A stretch of DNA of 8,375 nt from Thiobacillaceae bacterium (lineage in GTDB: Bacteria > Pseudomonadota > Gammaproteobacteria > Burkholderiales > Thiobacillaceae), in NCBI GenBank assembly GCA_024643305.1, contig JAHENE010000083.1, positions 1 through 8,375 of the forward strand, in the 5' to 3' direction. The position numbers and the translations under genes were made by a program. Below are positions 6,173-8,375 of the stretch, one piece after another. A model generated the notes under the pieces. It was not told where the DNA came from and ran no database searches. It saw only the letters and a list, made by a program, of their open reading frames with translations. Each line of letters begins with the position of its first letter. Within the stretch, counting starts at the first letter, position 1.

Positions 6173-6915
6173 CAATCAGCAGAGACGATTTCCGGACGGC
6201 GTACCCGGCGCTGCAGCCATGCAACACCGAACAAGTCGACAATGCCGACCCATAACCGGTTGTGTATGCCGTACTTTGAGGTACCGCGTTCTCGTGGGCG
6301 ATGATTAACTGGCACCGACACCACAGCACCACCATTGCGCTGCACCAGTGCGGGCAGGAATCGGTGCATGTGATCAAAGTGCGGCAACTCCACAAAAGTC
6401 GCACGTGCAAACACTTTCAGGCCACAGCCGGTATCCGGCGTATTGTCGCGGAGAAAACGGCTGCGCACGCCGTTGGCGACTTTCGAAGACAGTTTGCGTA
6501 TCCAGGTGTCCTGTCTTTTATTTCGCCAGCCTGCCAACAGTTGCAGGTTGCGCGGTTGGTTAGAATCCGCCAGCGCTGCAATCAAGGCGGGAATGTCAGC
6601 CGGGTCGTTCTGGCCGTCGCCATCCAGGGTGGCAATCCATTCGTAAGCTGCATGTTTCACCCCCGTTGCCACTGCCTGGCTTTGGCCGCAGGAGGCACGA
6701 TGGGTAATCACACGCAGCATGGGAAACTCTGCCTTCAGTCGCTTCAGCACCTGTGGGGTGCTGTCAGTGCTGCCATCATCGACATAAATAATCTCGAACT
6801 CGGCGCGACCGCTCAGTGCGGCGGAAATTTCCCGCACCAGCGGCTCCACGTTTTCTTGTTCGTTCTTGACCGGGACGACTACTGAAATACGTCCGTGGTA
6901 GGGGTGGCTAGGCAT
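6172..6915 (-). CDS. Family 2 glycosyltransferase (polyprenyl-phosphate sugar synthase type)
   Basis: A 247-residue GT-A enzyme of the DPM1/ArnC/GtrB type. Seen directly are VVPVKNEQENV (13-23), the nucleotide-binding YVDDGSTD (44-51), the DxD-containing DGDGQNDP (98-105), LLAGWRNKRQD (126-136), DTGCGLKVF (161-169) and the acceptor-side RERGTSKYG (208-216). Such enzymes move a sugar from a nucleotide donor to undecaprenyl or dolichyl phosphate on the cytosolic face. Unlike ArnC and GtrB it lacks two C-terminal transmembrane helices; only a hydrophobic stretch (about 221-234) precedes a basic tail, so it is probably peripheral. It is first in the three-gene unit, 69 bases after the helicase stop. 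Donor sugar and product cannot be read from the sequence. Confidence 0.92.
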   Translation of the reverse strand: MPSHPYHGRISVVVPVKNEQENVEPLVREISAALSGRAEFEIIYVDDGSTDSTPQVLKRLKAEFPMLRVITHRASCGQSQAVATGVKHAAYEWIATLDGDGQNDPADIPALIAALADSNQPRNLQLLAGWRNKRQDTWIRKLSSKVANGVRSRFLRDNTPDTGCGLKVFARATFVELPHFDHMHRFLPALVQRNGGAVVSVPVNHRPRERGTSKYGIHNRLWVGIVDLFGVAWLQRRVRRPEIVSAD

Positions 6916-6940
6916 AGGTTCTTACAGGCGGAAAACCTGA

Positions 6941-6970
6941 ATTCTATCGGGGCAAGGCATCCCGCCGCAA
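6941..6970 (-). promoter_or_regulatory. Candidate promoter for the GT2–VTT–ArnT-like unit
   Basis: On the minus strand TTGCGG (6970-6965) and TAGAAT (6946-6941) are separated by 18 bases. The -10 matches TATAAT at 5 of 6 positions; the -35 matches only at TTG. It sits in the 69-base gap after the helicase gene. A start near 6934 would give a leader of about 19 bases. No convincing terminator separates the helicase, so read-through is equally possible. Confidence 0.3.
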
Positions 6971-6984
6971 ATCCAAAGGCCTGC

Positions 6985-8375
<1,391 letters not shown>

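Noticed and set aside
6930..6967. GGCGG/CCGCC inverted repeat after the helicase gene as a terminator
   Set aside because: The loop is nearly 30 bases and no T-run follows, so it does not look like an intrinsic terminator.

Overview
The window looks like chromosomal DNA of a betaproteobacterium. The main evidence is the gene order yciB–yciI–bolA–periplasmic PpiC, which I know from many betaproteobacteria. The protein style also suggests a Nitrosomonadales/Gallionellaceae-like lineage, but that placement is from memory and is not proven. The DNA is moderately GC-rich and densely packed. I see no insertion sequence, tRNA, rRNA, CRISPR array or phage gene, and no gene-free stretch above 300 bases. 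Nine genes are well supported, and there are partial genes at both ends.

Left part (1–1485, minus strand): rnm encodes a PHP-fold nucleotide/RNA phosphoesterase. It is followed after 29 bases by yciO, a Sua5/YrdC-fold protein whose last few codons lie outside the window. The 71-base gap at 1486–1556 holds two candidate promoters back to back. One fires leftward into rnm-yciO and the other rightward into the next operon.

Centre-left (1557–3547, plus strand): a tight operon of yciB (inner-membrane envelope protein), yciI, a BolA-family gene and a secreted PpiC-type prolyl isomerase. The first three overlap at their stop/start codons. The fourth starts 22 bases after bolA with a good ribosome binding site. 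An 84-base gap follows with two overlapping inverted repeats that cannot both fold at once. Then comes a small gene for an Hfq-like RNA chaperone (3632–3874) that differs from textbook Hfq at distal-face and loop positions.

Right part (3846–8375, minus strand): an RhlE-type DEAD-box RNA helicase (5' end cut by the window), then a three-gene overlapping cluster. The cluster holds a family 2 glycosyltransferase of the polyprenyl-phosphate type, a VTT/TVP38 (DedA-superfamily) membrane protein, and an ArnT-like GT-C glycosyltransferase. Together they look like a lipid-linked sugar module: charge undecaprenyl phosphate on the inner face, move or recycle the carrier, and transfer the sugar to an envelope acceptor on the outer face. 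The ArnT-like gene and the hfq-like gene converge and overlap by 29 bases.

Most of this is recognisable housekeeping and envelope biology. The items most worth a second look are the divergent Hfq, the switch-like hairpins upstream of it, and the GT2–VTT–ArnT cluster.
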